The position numbers were made by a program, and so were the translations under genes. 32,587 bases of DNA from positions 1 to 32,587 of the forward strand of contig JAIESI010000172.1 in NCBI GenBank assembly GCA_019746135.1. Direction: 5' to 3'. This document shows positions 1-7,239 of this stretch, piece after piece. The first letter of the stretch is position 1; each line of letters starts with the position of its first letter. Below the pieces are notes generated by a model. That model was not told the DNA's origin and ran no database searches. It saw only the letters and a program-made list of their open reading frames with translations. The DNA is from Xanthobacteraceae bacterium. GTDB lineage: Bacteria > Pseudomonadota > Alphaproteobacteria > Rhizobiales > Xanthobacteraceae.

Positions 1-60
1 TGGACCAAGAAACGAGTCCGCCAAAAGCCCTTCAAAGGCCGCCGTATCACTCAGCTCTGA
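1..60 (+). CDS. 3' end of an unidentified protein (partial)
   Basis: Frame 1 is open from the window edge to a TGA at 58-60 and gives about 19 residues of a Lys/Arg-rich tail ending in RRITQL. Third codon positions are only moderately GC-rich, so this could be a real C-terminus or chance. The family cannot be recognised from so little. Confidence 0.3.
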   Translation, partial: WTKKRVRQKPFKGRRITQL

Positions 61-362
61 TTCCGGGTACTAGCGCGGTTTTGAGTTGGTTTGCGCCAGC
101 CTCTCCACGTCATGCCCGGCCTTGTGCCGGGCACCCACGTCTTGGCTGCAAAGTAAGGCGATGGCCGGGACATAGGCGAGCCACAAGCGCGTTTACGCGC
201 GTCTTCGACGCGCTGTGGCGACGCCGTCCTTCGGACGGCCGTAGGCGAGCGAAGCGACGCCGTCCTTCGGACGGCCGTAGGCGAGCGAAGCGACGCCGTC
301 CTTCGGACGGCTATGCACAGGCATGACGTCGAGAGGCTGGTGCAAATCAACTGGAAACGGCT
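61..362. other. Intergenic stretch holding the 36-bp tandem repeat
   Basis: About 300 bp between the partial first gene and the stop of the universal stress gene. Apart from the tandem palindromic repeat at 221-311 I see no gene with a ribosome site. The short open frames here are products of the repeat (recurring GVASLAYGRPKD-like peptide) and have no convincing start. Confidence 0.5.
221..311. repeat. 36-bp tandem repeat, 2.5 copies, each with a hairpin
   Basis: Exact copies lie at 221-256 and 257-292, with a 19-base partial copy at 293-311. Each unit contains a perfect 7-bp stem (GCCGTCC / GGACGGC, loop TTC) followed by the segment GGCGAGCGAAGCG. That second segment also occurs in the palindromes at 4678-4715 and, with two changes, at 15183-15210, so these look like members of one dispersed family. 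There are no unique spacers between units, so this is not a CRISPR array. Confidence 0.85.
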
Positions 363-788
363 CTAGCGCCGCACCACCATCACCGAGCACCCGGCGTAGC
401 GCACGACGTGGCCGGCGACCGAGCCGAGGAAGTAGGTGCGCACGCCCGCGCGGTGCGAGCTCATGACGATGAGATCGGCATCCATCTCCTTCGCCTCTTC
501 GAGCACCTCCTGATAGGTGCCGCCCTGACGCACCACCGAGGTCACCTTGCCGGGGGCGAACTGCAATTCGCCGCCAATGATCGCAAGCGCTTCTTCCGCC
601 GAGCGCCGCTGCTGCTCATCGAAGTCCGCAGGCACATATTCGGCAAGCAGTGCCGGCGTCACCGGCAGCACGTTGATCAGCCGGATGTCGCCGTCGGAGG
701 CCTTGGCAAGCATCACCGCGGTCTCGAGCGCGGGCTTGGCGAGATTGGGATCGGCAAGGTCGACCGGCAGCAGAATTCGATGATACAT
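363..788 (-). CDS. Universal stress protein (UspA family)
   Basis: A 141-residue single-domain Usp, the usual length for the family. The N-terminus (YHRILLPVDLAD) is the typical beta1-loop, and the C-terminus (SSHRAGVRTYFLGSVAGHVV ending VMVVRR) is the nucleotide-binding end. The usual G-x2-G-x9-G(S/T) loop is altered: one early glycine is absent (SSHRAG), so ATP binding cannot be assumed. The ATG at 786-788 is preceded by GGAGAAGGAA at good spacing. It is probably a cytoplasmic stress/redox-responsive protein. It lies 37 bp downstream of the stop of the SixA-like gene on the same strand, so the two may be co-transcribed. Confidence 0.88.
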   Translation of the reverse strand: MYHRILLPVDLADPNLAKPALETAVMLAKASDGDIRLINVLPVTPALLAEYVPADFDEQQRRSAEEALAIIGGELQFAPGKVTSVVRQGGTYQEVLEEAKEMDADLIVMSSHRAGVRTYFLGSVAGHVVRYAGCSVMVVRR

Positions 789-825
789 CGCGCGTTCCTT
801 CTCCGTGCTGGTCGCTCGCCCTGTG

Positions 826-1353
826 CTAGTCGCTCGCGGGCTCGAGCGTGTGCGGCGTGACGAAATGCTCGAGCCGGCCGCCCATCGGCTTGAGCTTGTC
901 CCAGCTTTCGCCGGCGAAGCTGATCAAGGCAAGCGCGGAGGTGGGATAATCCTCCAGCAGACGCTGCCGCGCATCGACGTCGCCGGAGGCGATCAGCATC
1001 GCCGCCAGCTGCTGCATGCCGGGGTTGTGGCCGACGACAAGCAGCGTCTTGCCCGCGGTGCCGATTTCCCGGATCGAGTTGAGGATCGCCTCGGGCGAGG
1101 CTTCGTAGATGCGCCCGTCGAATTCCGCCTTGGGCGGCTTGGCGAAGGCTTCCGCGACCAGCGCCCAGGTCTCGCGGGTCCGAGCCGAGGTCGAGACCAG
1201 CGCCCTGTCGGGCACGAGCTTGTGGCGCGCCAGATAGGCCCCGACCGCCCCGGCGTCCTTGCGCCCGCGTTTGGCCAGAATACGGTCATGATCGCGCCCG
1301 CCCGGTTGCGAACGCTCGGCCTTGGCGTGGCGCAACAGCAGCAGGCGGCGCAT
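826..1353 (-). CDS. SixA-like histidine phosphatase
   Basis: A 175-residue member of the histidine phosphatase (phosphoglycerate mutase-like) superfamily. The catalytic RH motif is at residues 8-9 (LLRHAKAE; His9 is the expected phospho-acceptor), an SxxxRTRET segment lies near 55-62, and the second catalytic His sits in VVGHNPGM (His109). Size and motifs fit the SixA branch, which dephosphorylates phosphohistidine proteins such as HPt domains or PTS components; the actual substrate is unknown. The start is ATG at 1351-1353, with GGGAGAA upstream; an in-frame TTG at 1354-1356 is a less likely alternative. It is divergent from the flavin oxidoreductase that starts at 1447. Confidence 0.87.
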   Translation of the reverse strand: MRRLLLLRHAKAERSQPGGRDHDRILAKRGRKDAGAVGAYLARHKLVPDRALVSTSARTRETWALVAEAFAKPPKAEFDGRIYEASPEAILNSIREIGTAGKTLLVVGHNPGMQQLAAMLIASGDVDARQRLLEDYPTSALALISFAGESWDKLKPMGGRLEHFVTPHTLEPASD

Positions 1354-1446
1354 CAAATGGGTTCTCCCGGCTTTTCCTGGGGCCGAATTGCCGGTAGCAG
1401 TTTAGCATGGTCCGGTGACGGACGGGTCACGAACGCCCGAGGTGCG

Positions 1447-3126
1447 ATGACCAACGCCGATCCCGGCGCATACGGCTCGAGCTGGCTTTCCGCGACGCGG
1501 GTCGCAGGCCCGCAGCGTCCTCGGCTGGGCGTGGAGCTCGACATCGACGTGTGCGTCATCGGCGCGGGGCTTGCCGGCCTCACGGTGGCGCGCGAGGTGG
1601 CGCGGCGCGGCTGGTCGGTGGTGGTGCTGGAGGCGCAGAGCGTCGCCTGGAATGCGTCCGGGCGGAACACCGGCTTCGTGCTGCCGGGCTATGCGGCGTC
1701 GGGCAGCGCCCTGGTGACGCGCGTTGGCGCAGATCATGCCCGGAAGCTCTGGCAGCTGTCGGAGCAGGGGGCCGAATACGTCCGGCGGGCCGCGCAGGAC
1801 GCTGCGATGGAGGGCGTGCACCTCACCGAAGGCGGCTGGCTGCATGTCGCCAAGACCGACGACGCCCGTGCCATGCAGGCGGAGGCCGAACTGCTCGCGG
1901 ACGGGTTCGGCGCGCCGGTCGGATTTCGGAGCGCAGAGCAAATCCGCGAACAACTGCGGTCGCCGCTTTATTTCAACGGGCTGCACTACCCGCGCGGCTT
2001 CAGCATTCATTCCCTCAACTATGCGCTGGGCCTGGCCGCTGCCGCCGAGCGCGACGGCGCACGCATCTACGAGGACAGCGCGGCGCTGGAGATCGATCCG
2101 GCGGGCGTGCGAAAGCGCGTGACGACGAAGGACGCGCGCGTGCGCGCGCACCACGTCGTGCTCGCCGGCAATATCCATCTCGCCAATCTGATGCCGCAGT
2201 TCGCCAAGACACTCCTGCCGGTGCACACCTACGTCATCGTCACCGCGCCGCTTGGCGCGGCGTTGCACGAGGCGGTCCGCTTCCCGGGCGCGGTGAGCGA
2301 CACGGATCTCGCCGACAATCACTACTGCGTGGTCGAGGGCGACCGGTTGATGTGGTCGGGCCGCAGCACGGTGTGGCGCGGCAAGCCGCAGGACTATGTC
2401 GAGACCTTGCTCGGCCAGATCAGGCGGACCTTTCCGCAGCTCAAGGACGTGAAGGCCGAGTACGCCTGGACCGGGCTCCTTGGCAACACCGTGCATCTCA
2501 TGCCGCAGATCGGCGAGATCACGCCCGGCCTGTGGCTCCTGTCCGGCTTCGGCAATCGCGGGCTCAACACCACCGCGGTGGGCGGTGAGCTCGTCGCGCG
2601 CGGCATCGTCGAGGCCGACCGCACCTGGCAGTTGTTCTCGCCGTTCGCGCTGGTGTGGTCGGGCGGGCTCTCCGGCCGCGTGGCGCAGCAGGTGTTTTAC
2701 TGGACGTCGCGGCTCAAGGAGGCCGTCGACGGCCGCATGGCGCGCCGCCGCGAGGAGAAGCGGCAGCGCGAGGCGGATGAGCAGAGCATTGCCGCGGCGC
2801 GCGCCGAAACGGCCCCGGAGCCCGCGCCTGCGCCGCCACCGGAGCCCGTGCCCGCGCCGCCGCCGGAGCCTTCGCCCGTGGCCCCGTCGCAAGCAGCGCC
2901 GGAGCCTGTGGCCGACAGCCCGCCGATCATCGCCGCGGAGGAGGCCAAGGTGGCCCCGATCGAGCCGTTCGACGCCGCGGCCGGGCCGCCCAAGGAACGG
3001 CCCGAGGAACGGCCCGAGGAACGGCCCGAGGCACGACCCAGGGAACAGTCGAAGCGCAAGCGGCCGCCGCGCAGCAAGAAGCGCGAGGCCGATTCCGCCG
3101 GCGAGGGCCCGCCGACCGGCGGCTGA
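1447..3126 (+). CDS. DAO-type FAD-dependent oxidoreductase with disordered C-terminal tail
   Basis: A 559-residue flavoprotein of the D-amino-acid/glycine oxidase (DAO) family. The dinucleotide fold is at residues 36-62 (VIGAGLAGLTVARE...VVVLEA), followed by SGRNTGFVLPG, the family's flavin-contact region. A C-terminal GLWLLSGFGNRGLNTT segment is the second FAD-binding part. Likely role: oxidation of an amine or amino acid; the substrate is unknown. From about residue 429 the protein changes character: a basic helix (RMARRREEKRQRE), then roughly 100 residues rich in Pro, Ala and Glu, three PEER-type repeats and a Lys/Arg-rich end. That tail is not part of the usual DAO domain. The frame stays open far upstream, but that part overlaps the SixA-like gene. 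The ATG at 1447 (GAGG just upstream) fits the domain start; ATG 1357 is an alternative. Confidence 0.85.
   Translation: MTNADPGAYGSSWLSATRVAGPQRPRLGVELDIDVCVIGAGLAGLTVAREVARRGWSVVVLEAQSVAWNASGRNTGFVLPGYAASGSALVTRVGADHARKLWQLSEQGAEYVRRAAQDAAMEGVHLTEGGWLHVAKTDDARAMQAEAELLADGFGAPVGFRSAEQIREQLRSPLYFNGLHYPRGFSIHSLNYALGLAAAAERDGARIYEDSAALEIDPAGVRKRVTTKDARVRAHHVVLAGNIHLANLMPQFAKTLLPVHTYVIVTAPLGAALHEAVRFPGAVSDTDLADNHYCVVEGDRLMWSGRSTVWRGKPQDYVETLLGQIRRTFPQLKDVKAEYAWTGLLGNTVHLMPQIGEITPGLWLLSGFGNRGLNTTAVGGELVARGIVEADRTWQLFSPFALVWSGGLSGRVAQQVFYWTSRLKEAVDGRMARRREEKRQREADEQSIAAARAETAPEPAPAPPPEPVPAPPPEPSPVAPSQAAPEPVADSPPIIAAEEAKVAPIEPFDAAAGPPKERPEERPEERPEARPREQSKRKRPPRSKKREADSAGEGPPTGG
2995..3030 (+). repeat. 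12-bp coding tandem repeat (PEER-type)
   Basis: Three exact tandem copies of GAACGGCCCGAG lie inside the oxidoreductase tail (2995-3006, 3007-3018, 3019-3030), with a degenerate fourth copy after them. They encode repeated E-R-P-E units in a low-complexity region and are likely length-variable by slippage. Confidence 0.9.
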
Positions 3127-3130
3127 ATGC

Positions 3131-3502
3131 TTACTTGTCGATCGCGCCGCCGCTGTCGGCCCAGTCCTTGAAGCCGCCGAGGTTGAAGACCTTGTCGTAG
3201 CCGAGGTCCTTCAGCGTCTTGCCGCTCAGCGCCGAGCGGCCGCCCGAGGCGCAATAGACGATGATGGTCTTGTCCTTGGAGAAATTCTTGTCGAGCGAGG
3301 GCGCTTCCGGGTCGGCCTTGAACTCCAGCAGTCCGCGCTGAACGTGGATTGCGCCCGCGACCTTGCCGGTCGCCGCGACCTCGGTGCCGTCACGCACGTC
3401 GACCACCAGCGTGTTGCCCTTGGCGATCATCTCCTTGGCCTGCGCCGGCGTGATCTTCGGCACCGCGGCGTTGGCCGCTTCCAGCATCTGCTTGACGCCC
3501 AT
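3131..3502 (-). CDS. Single-domain rhodanese-like sulfurtransferase
   Basis: A 123-residue rhodanese domain. It has the CH2A-like LVVDVRDGTEV motif at 32-42 and an active-site loop with Cys84 (YCASGGRS, residues 83-90), a six-residue loop typical of sulfur-carrying single-domain rhodaneses rather than Cdc25-type phosphatases. Likely role: sulfane-sulfur transfer in the cytoplasm. The start at ATG 3500-3502 is fixed by a strong AGGAGG seven bases upstream; the longer open frame to 3562 adds an unrelated leader. The gene converges on the oxidoreductase with only 4 bp between their stops, and lies downstream of the MoxR gene on the same strand. Confidence 0.92.
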   Translation of the reverse strand: MGVKQMLEAANAAVPKITPAQAKEMIAKGNTLVVDVRDGTEVAATGKVAGAIHVQRGLLEFKADPEAPSLDKNFSKDKTIIVYCASGGRSALSGKTLKDLGYDKVFNLGGFKDWADSGGAIDK

Positions 3503-3617
3503 GTCGTGTCCTCCTGCTTGTGATCGGTCGTGTGGTGATTGTGATCTTGTGTCGGTTCGCAAAAGCCGCGCTGAGGCTGTTTCAGCGGCCCACGCGCCTC
3601 GCCATGCATAGGCCGCG

Positions 3618-4463
3618 TCAGCGGCCGTCTCTTCTTGCCATAAACGCCAGCCGCTCGAACAGATGCACGTCCTGCTCGTTCTTGAGCAGCGCGCCGTGCA
3701 GCGGCGGAATGAGCTTCTTCGGATCGCGCTCGCGCAGAAGCTCCGGCCCGATGTCCTCGACCAGCAGGAGCTTGAGCCAGTCGAGCAGCTCCGAGGTCGA
3801 GGGCTTCTTCTTCAACCCCGGCACCTCGCGCACCTCGTAGAACAGCTTCAGCGCCTCCGCGACCAGCCGCTGCTTGATGCCCGGAAAATGCACCTCGATG
3901 ATCGCCTTCATGGTGTCGACGTCGGGAAAGCGGATGTAGTGGAAGAAGCAGCGGCGCAGGAACGCGTCCGGCAATTCCTTCTCGTTGTTGGAGGTGATCA
4001 CGACGATCGGCCGCCGCCTGGCCTTCACCGTCTCGCCGGTCTCGTAGACGAAGAACTCCATGCGATCGAGCTCGAGCAGCAGGTCGTTGGGAAACTCGAT
4101 GTCGGCCTTGTCGATCTCGTCGATCAACAGGATCGGCCGCTCCTCCGACACGAACGCATCCCACATCTTGCCGCGCTTGATGTAGTTGCGGATGTCCTTC
4201 ACCCGCGCGTCGCCGAGCTGGCTGTCGCGCAGCCGCGACACCGCGTCGTATTCGTAGAGGCCCTGCATGGCCTTGGTGGTGGATTTGACGTGCCATTCGA
4301 TCAGCGGCGCGTTGAGGCTTTTCGCGATCTCCAGCGCCAGCACGGTCTTGCCGGTGCCCGGCTCGCCCTTCACCAGCAGGGGGCGTTCGAGGGTGATCGC
4401 CGCATTGACTGCAACCTTCAGATCGTCGGTGGCGACATAGCCGCCGGTGCCTTCAAAACGCAT
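3618..4463 (-). CDS. MoxR-family AAA+ ATPase
   Basis: A 281-residue MoxR-type AAA+ ATPase. Walker A is GEPGTGKT (33-40), Walker B ILLIDE (111-116), sensor 1 VITSNNEKELP, and an arginine-rich RRCFFHYIRFP follows. MoxR proteins act as chaperone-like ATPases that mature metal enzymes or surface complexes, normally with a von Willebrand factor A (VWA) partner. No VWA gene is adjacent here; the neighbour downstream is the rhodanese, 115 bp away. The start was chosen at ATG 4461-4463 because AGGA lies six bases upstream. Earlier in-frame starts (4467-4469 and 4503-4505) lack a ribosome site. Confidence 0.92.
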   Translation of the reverse strand: MRFEGTGGYVATDDLKVAVNAAITLERPLLVKGEPGTGKTVLALEIAKSLNAPLIEWHVKSTTKAMQGLYEYDAVSRLRDSQLGDARVKDIRNYIKRGKMWDAFVSEERPILLIDEIDKADIEFPNDLLLELDRMEFFVYETGETVKARRRPIVVITSNNEKELPDAFLRRCFFHYIRFPDVDTMKAIIEVHFPGIKQRLVAEALKLFYEVREVPGLKKKPSTSELLDWLKLLLVEDIGPELLRERDPKKLIPPLHGALLKNEQDVHLFERLAFMARRDGR

Positions 4464-4592
4464 GCTCATTCCTGACCGTCTACCCTTGCGCATTGCTGAT
4501 AGCACAAATGCACGGCTTCCCAGCGCACATTCTTGTGGTGCCCGGCGGGTAGGCGTAGCCTTCGACGGTTCTTATCGTGAAAGGGGGCGACA

Positions 4593-6224
4593 ATGCGTCA
4601 GATGTCCTGCCGCCGCGCCGCCGAGCCGCCAGCGCGTTCACGCGCGGTGCGAGGAGCCGGCGCGGCCATTAAAAAGTGCTCGCGCTGGCCGCTCGCTTCG
4701 CTCGCCAGCGCGAGCCGTTGGGCCGCCATTCTTTCGCTGATAGGAACATTTCTGCTGTCTGCCGGGCAGTCTCTCGCGGGAGAAGCCGACGCGCGCAAGC
4801 AGCTCGCCTTCGAGACGATCGACCGCAACGCCGCGCAGATGACGCTCTTGAGCGACTCGCTGTTCTACTTCGGCGAGCTCGGCATGCAGGAGTTCGAGAG
4901 CGCCAAGCTTCTGAAGGAGACGCTGGAGGCCGCGGGCTTCAAGGTCGAAGTGGGCGGGGCAGGGATGCCGACCAATGTCTGGGCCGAGTACGGCTCGGGC
5001 CGGCCGAAGATCGCCATCGTCACCGAGGTGGACGCGCTGCCGGGCGGCTCGCAGACCGCCGGCACCTGGGAGCGCAAGCCGCTGGTGAAGGACGGCCCGG
5101 GCCACATGGAAGGCCACAACACCCACGGCGGCGTGGCCTCGGCCGCGGCGTTTGCGGTGAAGCAGGTGATGCAGCGCCACAACCTGCCGGGCACGGTCGC
5201 GATCTCGTTCGGGCCGGCCGAGGAGCAGCTGGTCAGCCGGCCGTTCCTGGTGCGTGCGGGCTATTTCAAGGACGTCGATGCCATTCTCTACCTGCACATC
5301 CAGGATTCGTCGCAGACCGGCTACGGCTTGCAGAACTACGCCGCGATCAGCTCGGTCTTTACCTTCCGCGGCAAGACCGCCCATGGCGCGGTCAATCCCT
5401 GGGATGGCAAGGACGCGGTCGATGCCGTGCAGTTGATGGACATCGGCTTCGACAAGCTCCGCGAGCACCTGCGCCCGACCAATCGCGCGCACCGAACCAT
5501 CACCATCGGCGGCATCCAGCCGAATATCATCGCCGACACCGGACAGATCTGGTGGTTCGTGCGCGATGCCAACATGCCCGACGCGAAGGAGACCTACGAC
5601 AAGCTCCTGAAGATCGCCGACGGCGCGGCGCTGATGACCGGCACGACCTACGAGGTGAAATACGCCGCGTCCGGCTGGCCGCAGCTCGGCAACAAGGCGA
5701 TCGCCGAGGCGATCCAGAAGAACATCGACACCGTCGGCATGCCGAAATGGACCGCGGAGGAGGTCCAGTTCGCGCGCGACTTCCAGAAGTTCGCCGGACG
5801 GCCGCCGCTCGGCCTCAAGACCGCGGTCGTGCCGCTCGGCGGCCGCCGGCAGTCGGCATCGTCCAACGACAACGGCGACGTGTCCTGGGTGGTGCCGGCC
5901 GGGATCGTCAACTTCCCGGCCTCGGTGCCGGGCATCGGCTATCACGAATGGAAGGCGGCGGTGACGCCGGTGCACTCCATTTCGCACAAGGGGCAGTTGG
6001 TGGGCGCCAAGGTTCTGGCGGCCTCGATCATCGACCTGATGACAAGCCCGGAGCTTGTGAAAAAGGCCAAGGAAGAGTTCGACGCCGAGTCGAAGAAGAC
6101 GCCGTATTTCTCGCTGCTGCCGCCGGACGTGCAGCCGCCGCTCGATCTCAACAAGGCGGACATGGAGAAGTATCGGCCGGAGATGCGGAAGTTCTACCTC
6201 AACAAGCAGGTGCGTTTCCAATAA
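4593..6224 (+). CDS. Exported M20-family amidohydrolase / peptidase
   Basis: A 543-residue M20 amidohydrolase resembling the AbgB (aminobenzoyl-glutamate hydrolase) branch. Visible features are TEVDALPGGSQ (metal ligand Asp), EGHNTHGG (metal-site His), GPAEE (catalytic Glu), YLHIQDS and a dimerisation domain with FRGKTAHGAVNPWDGKDAVDAV. Likely role: hydrolysis of an amide or peptide-like bond in the periplasm; the substrate is unknown. The start at ATG 4593 is supported by AAAGGGGG five bases upstream. The leader is unusual: about 42 polar residues precede the hydrophobic stretch (WAAILSLIGTFLLSAGQSLAG) of the apparent signal peptide. Residues 29-41 of that leader are encoded by a 12-bp-stem palindrome shared with another place in the window. 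No operon partner is visible. Confidence 0.85.
   Translation: MRQMSCRRAAEPPARSRAVRGAGAAIKKCSRWPLASLASASRWAAILSLIGTFLLSAGQSLAGEADARKQLAFETIDRNAAQMTLLSDSLFYFGELGMQEFESAKLLKETLEAAGFKVEVGGAGMPTNVWAEYGSGRPKIAIVTEVDALPGGSQTAGTWERKPLVKDGPGHMEGHNTHGGVASAAAFAVKQVMQRHNLPGTVAISFGPAEEQLVSRPFLVRAGYFKDVDAILYLHIQDSSQTGYGLQNYAAISSVFTFRGKTAHGAVNPWDGKDAVDAVQLMDIGFDKLREHLRPTNRAHRTITIGGIQPNIIADTGQIWWFVRDANMPDAKETYDKLLKIADGAALMTGTTYEVKYAASGWPQLGNKAIAEAIQKNIDTVGMPKWTAEEVQFARDFQKFAGRPPLGLKTAVVPLGGRRQSASSNDNGDVSWVVPAGIVNFPASVPGIGYHEWKAAVTPVHSISHKGQLVGAKVLAASIIDLMTSPELVKKAKEEFDAESKKTPYFSLLPPDVQPPLDLNKADMEKYRPEMRKFYLNKQVRFQ
4678..4715. repeat. Palindromic repeat inside the M20 reading frame
   Basis: A perfect 12-bp inverted repeat (GCTCGCGCTGGC at 4678-4689, GCCAGCGCGAGC at 4704-4715) with a 14-base loop. 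It is read in frame as residues 29-41 of the exported amidohydrolase. The reverse complement of 4687-4714 matches 15183-15210 at 26 of 28 positions, and its GGCGAGCGAAGCG core also occurs in the tandem repeat at 221-311. Confidence 0.85.
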
Positions 6225-6531
6225 GCCAGGGCTCGCGCAGGAATGATGTCGAGGTCGCCGTTGGCCTTGAAGTCGAGGATGTCGTCGTGGCCGGTTCCGC
6301 GCCGGGAAAAGGTTCGCCGCGACACGCCTAACGGCATAACTTGACGCACAGATTTGTCCCGGAGGTGCCGATCGCGGCGGCCCGCCGGCCGGTTTTCAGC
6401 AACCTTTGGGCATCGCGTTTCGTTGGTATCGCGAGCGCATCTCGCACGGACGTGATCCGATGTGAGAAGCGCGACCGCTGCCGCCGCGCTATGAAGGCGC
6501 GCGGACGGACGTCGATTCAGAGAACCCGCCG
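6225..6531. other. Intergenic stretch without a supported gene
   Basis: About 307 bp between the amidohydrolase and msrB. No gene with a ribosome site is visible. On the minus strand 6225-6320 reads in one frame as a short peptide including GHDDILDFKANGDLDIIP, which looks like a calcium-binding or RTX-type fragment, but it has no start and is probably a remnant or chance. No clear promoter for msrB can be pointed out. Confidence 0.4.
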
Positions 6532-7077
6532 ATGCACGAGCCTTATCAGGCCGGACCGAAATCGGCCGCGATCGAGATCATGACCCGCAGAGCCTGGCTG
6601 GTCGGCGGATGCAGCGTGGCCGTGCTGGGCGGGCTCTGGTGGAGCGGCGGCAACAATGCCGATGCCGGTCCCTTTGAGGTGACGAAGACCGAGGATGAGT
6701 GGAAGCGCATCCTGTCGCCCGCGGCGTTCAGGGTGATGCGCCATCACGGCACCGAGCGCCCGCATACGAGCCCGCTCAACGCCGAGAAGCGCAAAGGCAC
6801 CTTCGCCTGCGCCGGCTGCGCGCTGCCGCTGTTTTCCTCCGACACCAAGTTCGAAAGCGGCACCGGCTGGCCGAGCTTCTTCCGGCCGCTGCCGAATGCG
6901 GTCGCGACCTCGACCGATCGCTCGCTGATCGTGCCGCGCACCGAGGTGCATTGCCGCCGCTGCGGCGGTCATCTCGGCCACGTGTTCGAGGACGGTCCGC
7001 CGCCGACGGGCCTGCGCTATTGCATCAACGGCGTGGCGCTGAGCTTTGCCCCGGCTCGGGCCACGGGACCGGCCTGA
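6532..7077 (+). CDS. msrB: Peptide-methionine (R)-S-oxide reductase, exported form
   Basis: A 181-residue MsrB that reduces methionine-R-sulfoxide in proteins. The zinc site is formed by C93/C96 (CAGC) and C141/C144 (CRRC), and the catalytic Cys is C164 in LRYCINGVAL. TGWPSFFRPL and HLGHVFEDG are the family's substrate-pocket motifs. Unlike cytosolic MsrB, an N-terminal twin-arginine plus hydrophobic stretch (TRRAWLVGGCSVAVLGGLWW) indicates export or membrane anchoring, so it likely repairs envelope proteins. The start is uncertain: ATG 6532 or ATG 6580 (MTRRAW, with GAG upstream). The latter gives a normal signal-sequence layout and 165 residues. The stop codon is embedded in a terminator hairpin. 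Confidence 0.92.
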   Translation: MHEPYQAGPKSAAIEIMTRRAWLVGGCSVAVLGGLWWSGGNNADAGPFEVTKTEDEWKRILSPAAFRVMRHHGTERPHTSPLNAEKRKGTFACAGCALPLFSSDTKFESGTGWPSFFRPLPNAVATSTDRSLIVPRTEVHCRRCGGHLGHVFEDGPPPTGLRYCINGVALSFAPARATGPA

Positions 7078-7100
7078 CGGCGCAAAGGCCGGAATTTTTT
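7069..7100 (+). terminator. Rho-independent terminator of msrB
   Basis: Stem CCGGCCT (7069-7075) pairs with AGGCCGG (7086-7092) across a 10-base loop and is followed by AATTTTTT. The stem overlaps the msrB stop codon. Its T-run partly coincides with the dyad at 7090-7104. Confidence 0.55.
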
Positions 7101-7104
7101 GCCG
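7090..7104. promoter_or_regulatory. Candidate enhancer dyad upstream of flgE (CGGMA-N5-TGCCG)
   Basis: CGGAATTTTTTGCCG matches the form CGGCA-N5-TGCCG, seen also at 13983 and 20075, at 9 of 10 fixed positions. Its centre is about 108 bp upstream of the predicted sigma-54 start of flgE, which suits an NtrC/FlbD-type activator site. It overlaps the T-run of the msrB terminator, so part of the match may be coincidental. Confidence 0.35.
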
Positions 7105-7178
7105 GGAGGCGGCGCATCCTGCCCGGTCGTGGCGTCAGTCCATCCCATTAAGGCGTTGAAATAAAACAACAATATATG

Positions 7179-7194
7179 TGGCTCGCCGATTGCA
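7179..7194 (+). promoter_or_regulatory. Sigma-54 promoter of the flgE operon
   Basis: TGGCTCG-CCGA-TTGCA fits the sigma-54 consensus TGGCACG-N4-TTGCA at 11 of 12 fixed positions, with the GG (7180-7181) and GC (7192-7193) at the required spacing. The predicted start is near 7205, giving a leader of about 55 bases. Sigma-54 control of hook genes is established in Caulobacter. Confidence 0.8.
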
Positions 7195-7215
7195 TTGAGG
7201 TCTCCGGTTTTTGAA

Positions 7216-7239
7216 GCCGGCCTGCGTAGCGAGGCCGGC
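7216..7239 (+). other. Hairpin in the flgE leader
   Basis: GCCGGCCT (7216-7223) pairs perfectly with AGGCCGGC (7232-7239) across an 8-base loop. It lies within the predicted 5' leader and ends 8 bases before the AGGAG ribosome site. It could affect message stability or translation; no regulator is known. Confidence 0.5.

Noticed and set aside
221..311. CRISPR-like 36-bp repeats
   Set aside because: The units are directly tandem with no unique spacers and there are no cas genes nearby.
805..1446. A 214-codon in-frame extension upstream of the DAO-type oxidoreductase
   Set aside because: It is the antisense of the SixA-like gene. The flavin domain begins just after ATG 1447 and nothing domain-like lies in the extension.
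4638..6221. A long minus-strand open frame opposite the M20 amidohydrolase
   Set aside because: It is His/Arg/Leu-rich composition typical of an antisense shadow and has no start signal or known domain.
6225..6326. A minus-strand peptide resembling the end of an RTX/calcium-binding protein (GHDDILDFKANGDLDIIP)
   Set aside because: There is no start, no glycine-rich repeats upstream and less than 40 residues; it may be a remnant or chance, so it is not called as a gene.
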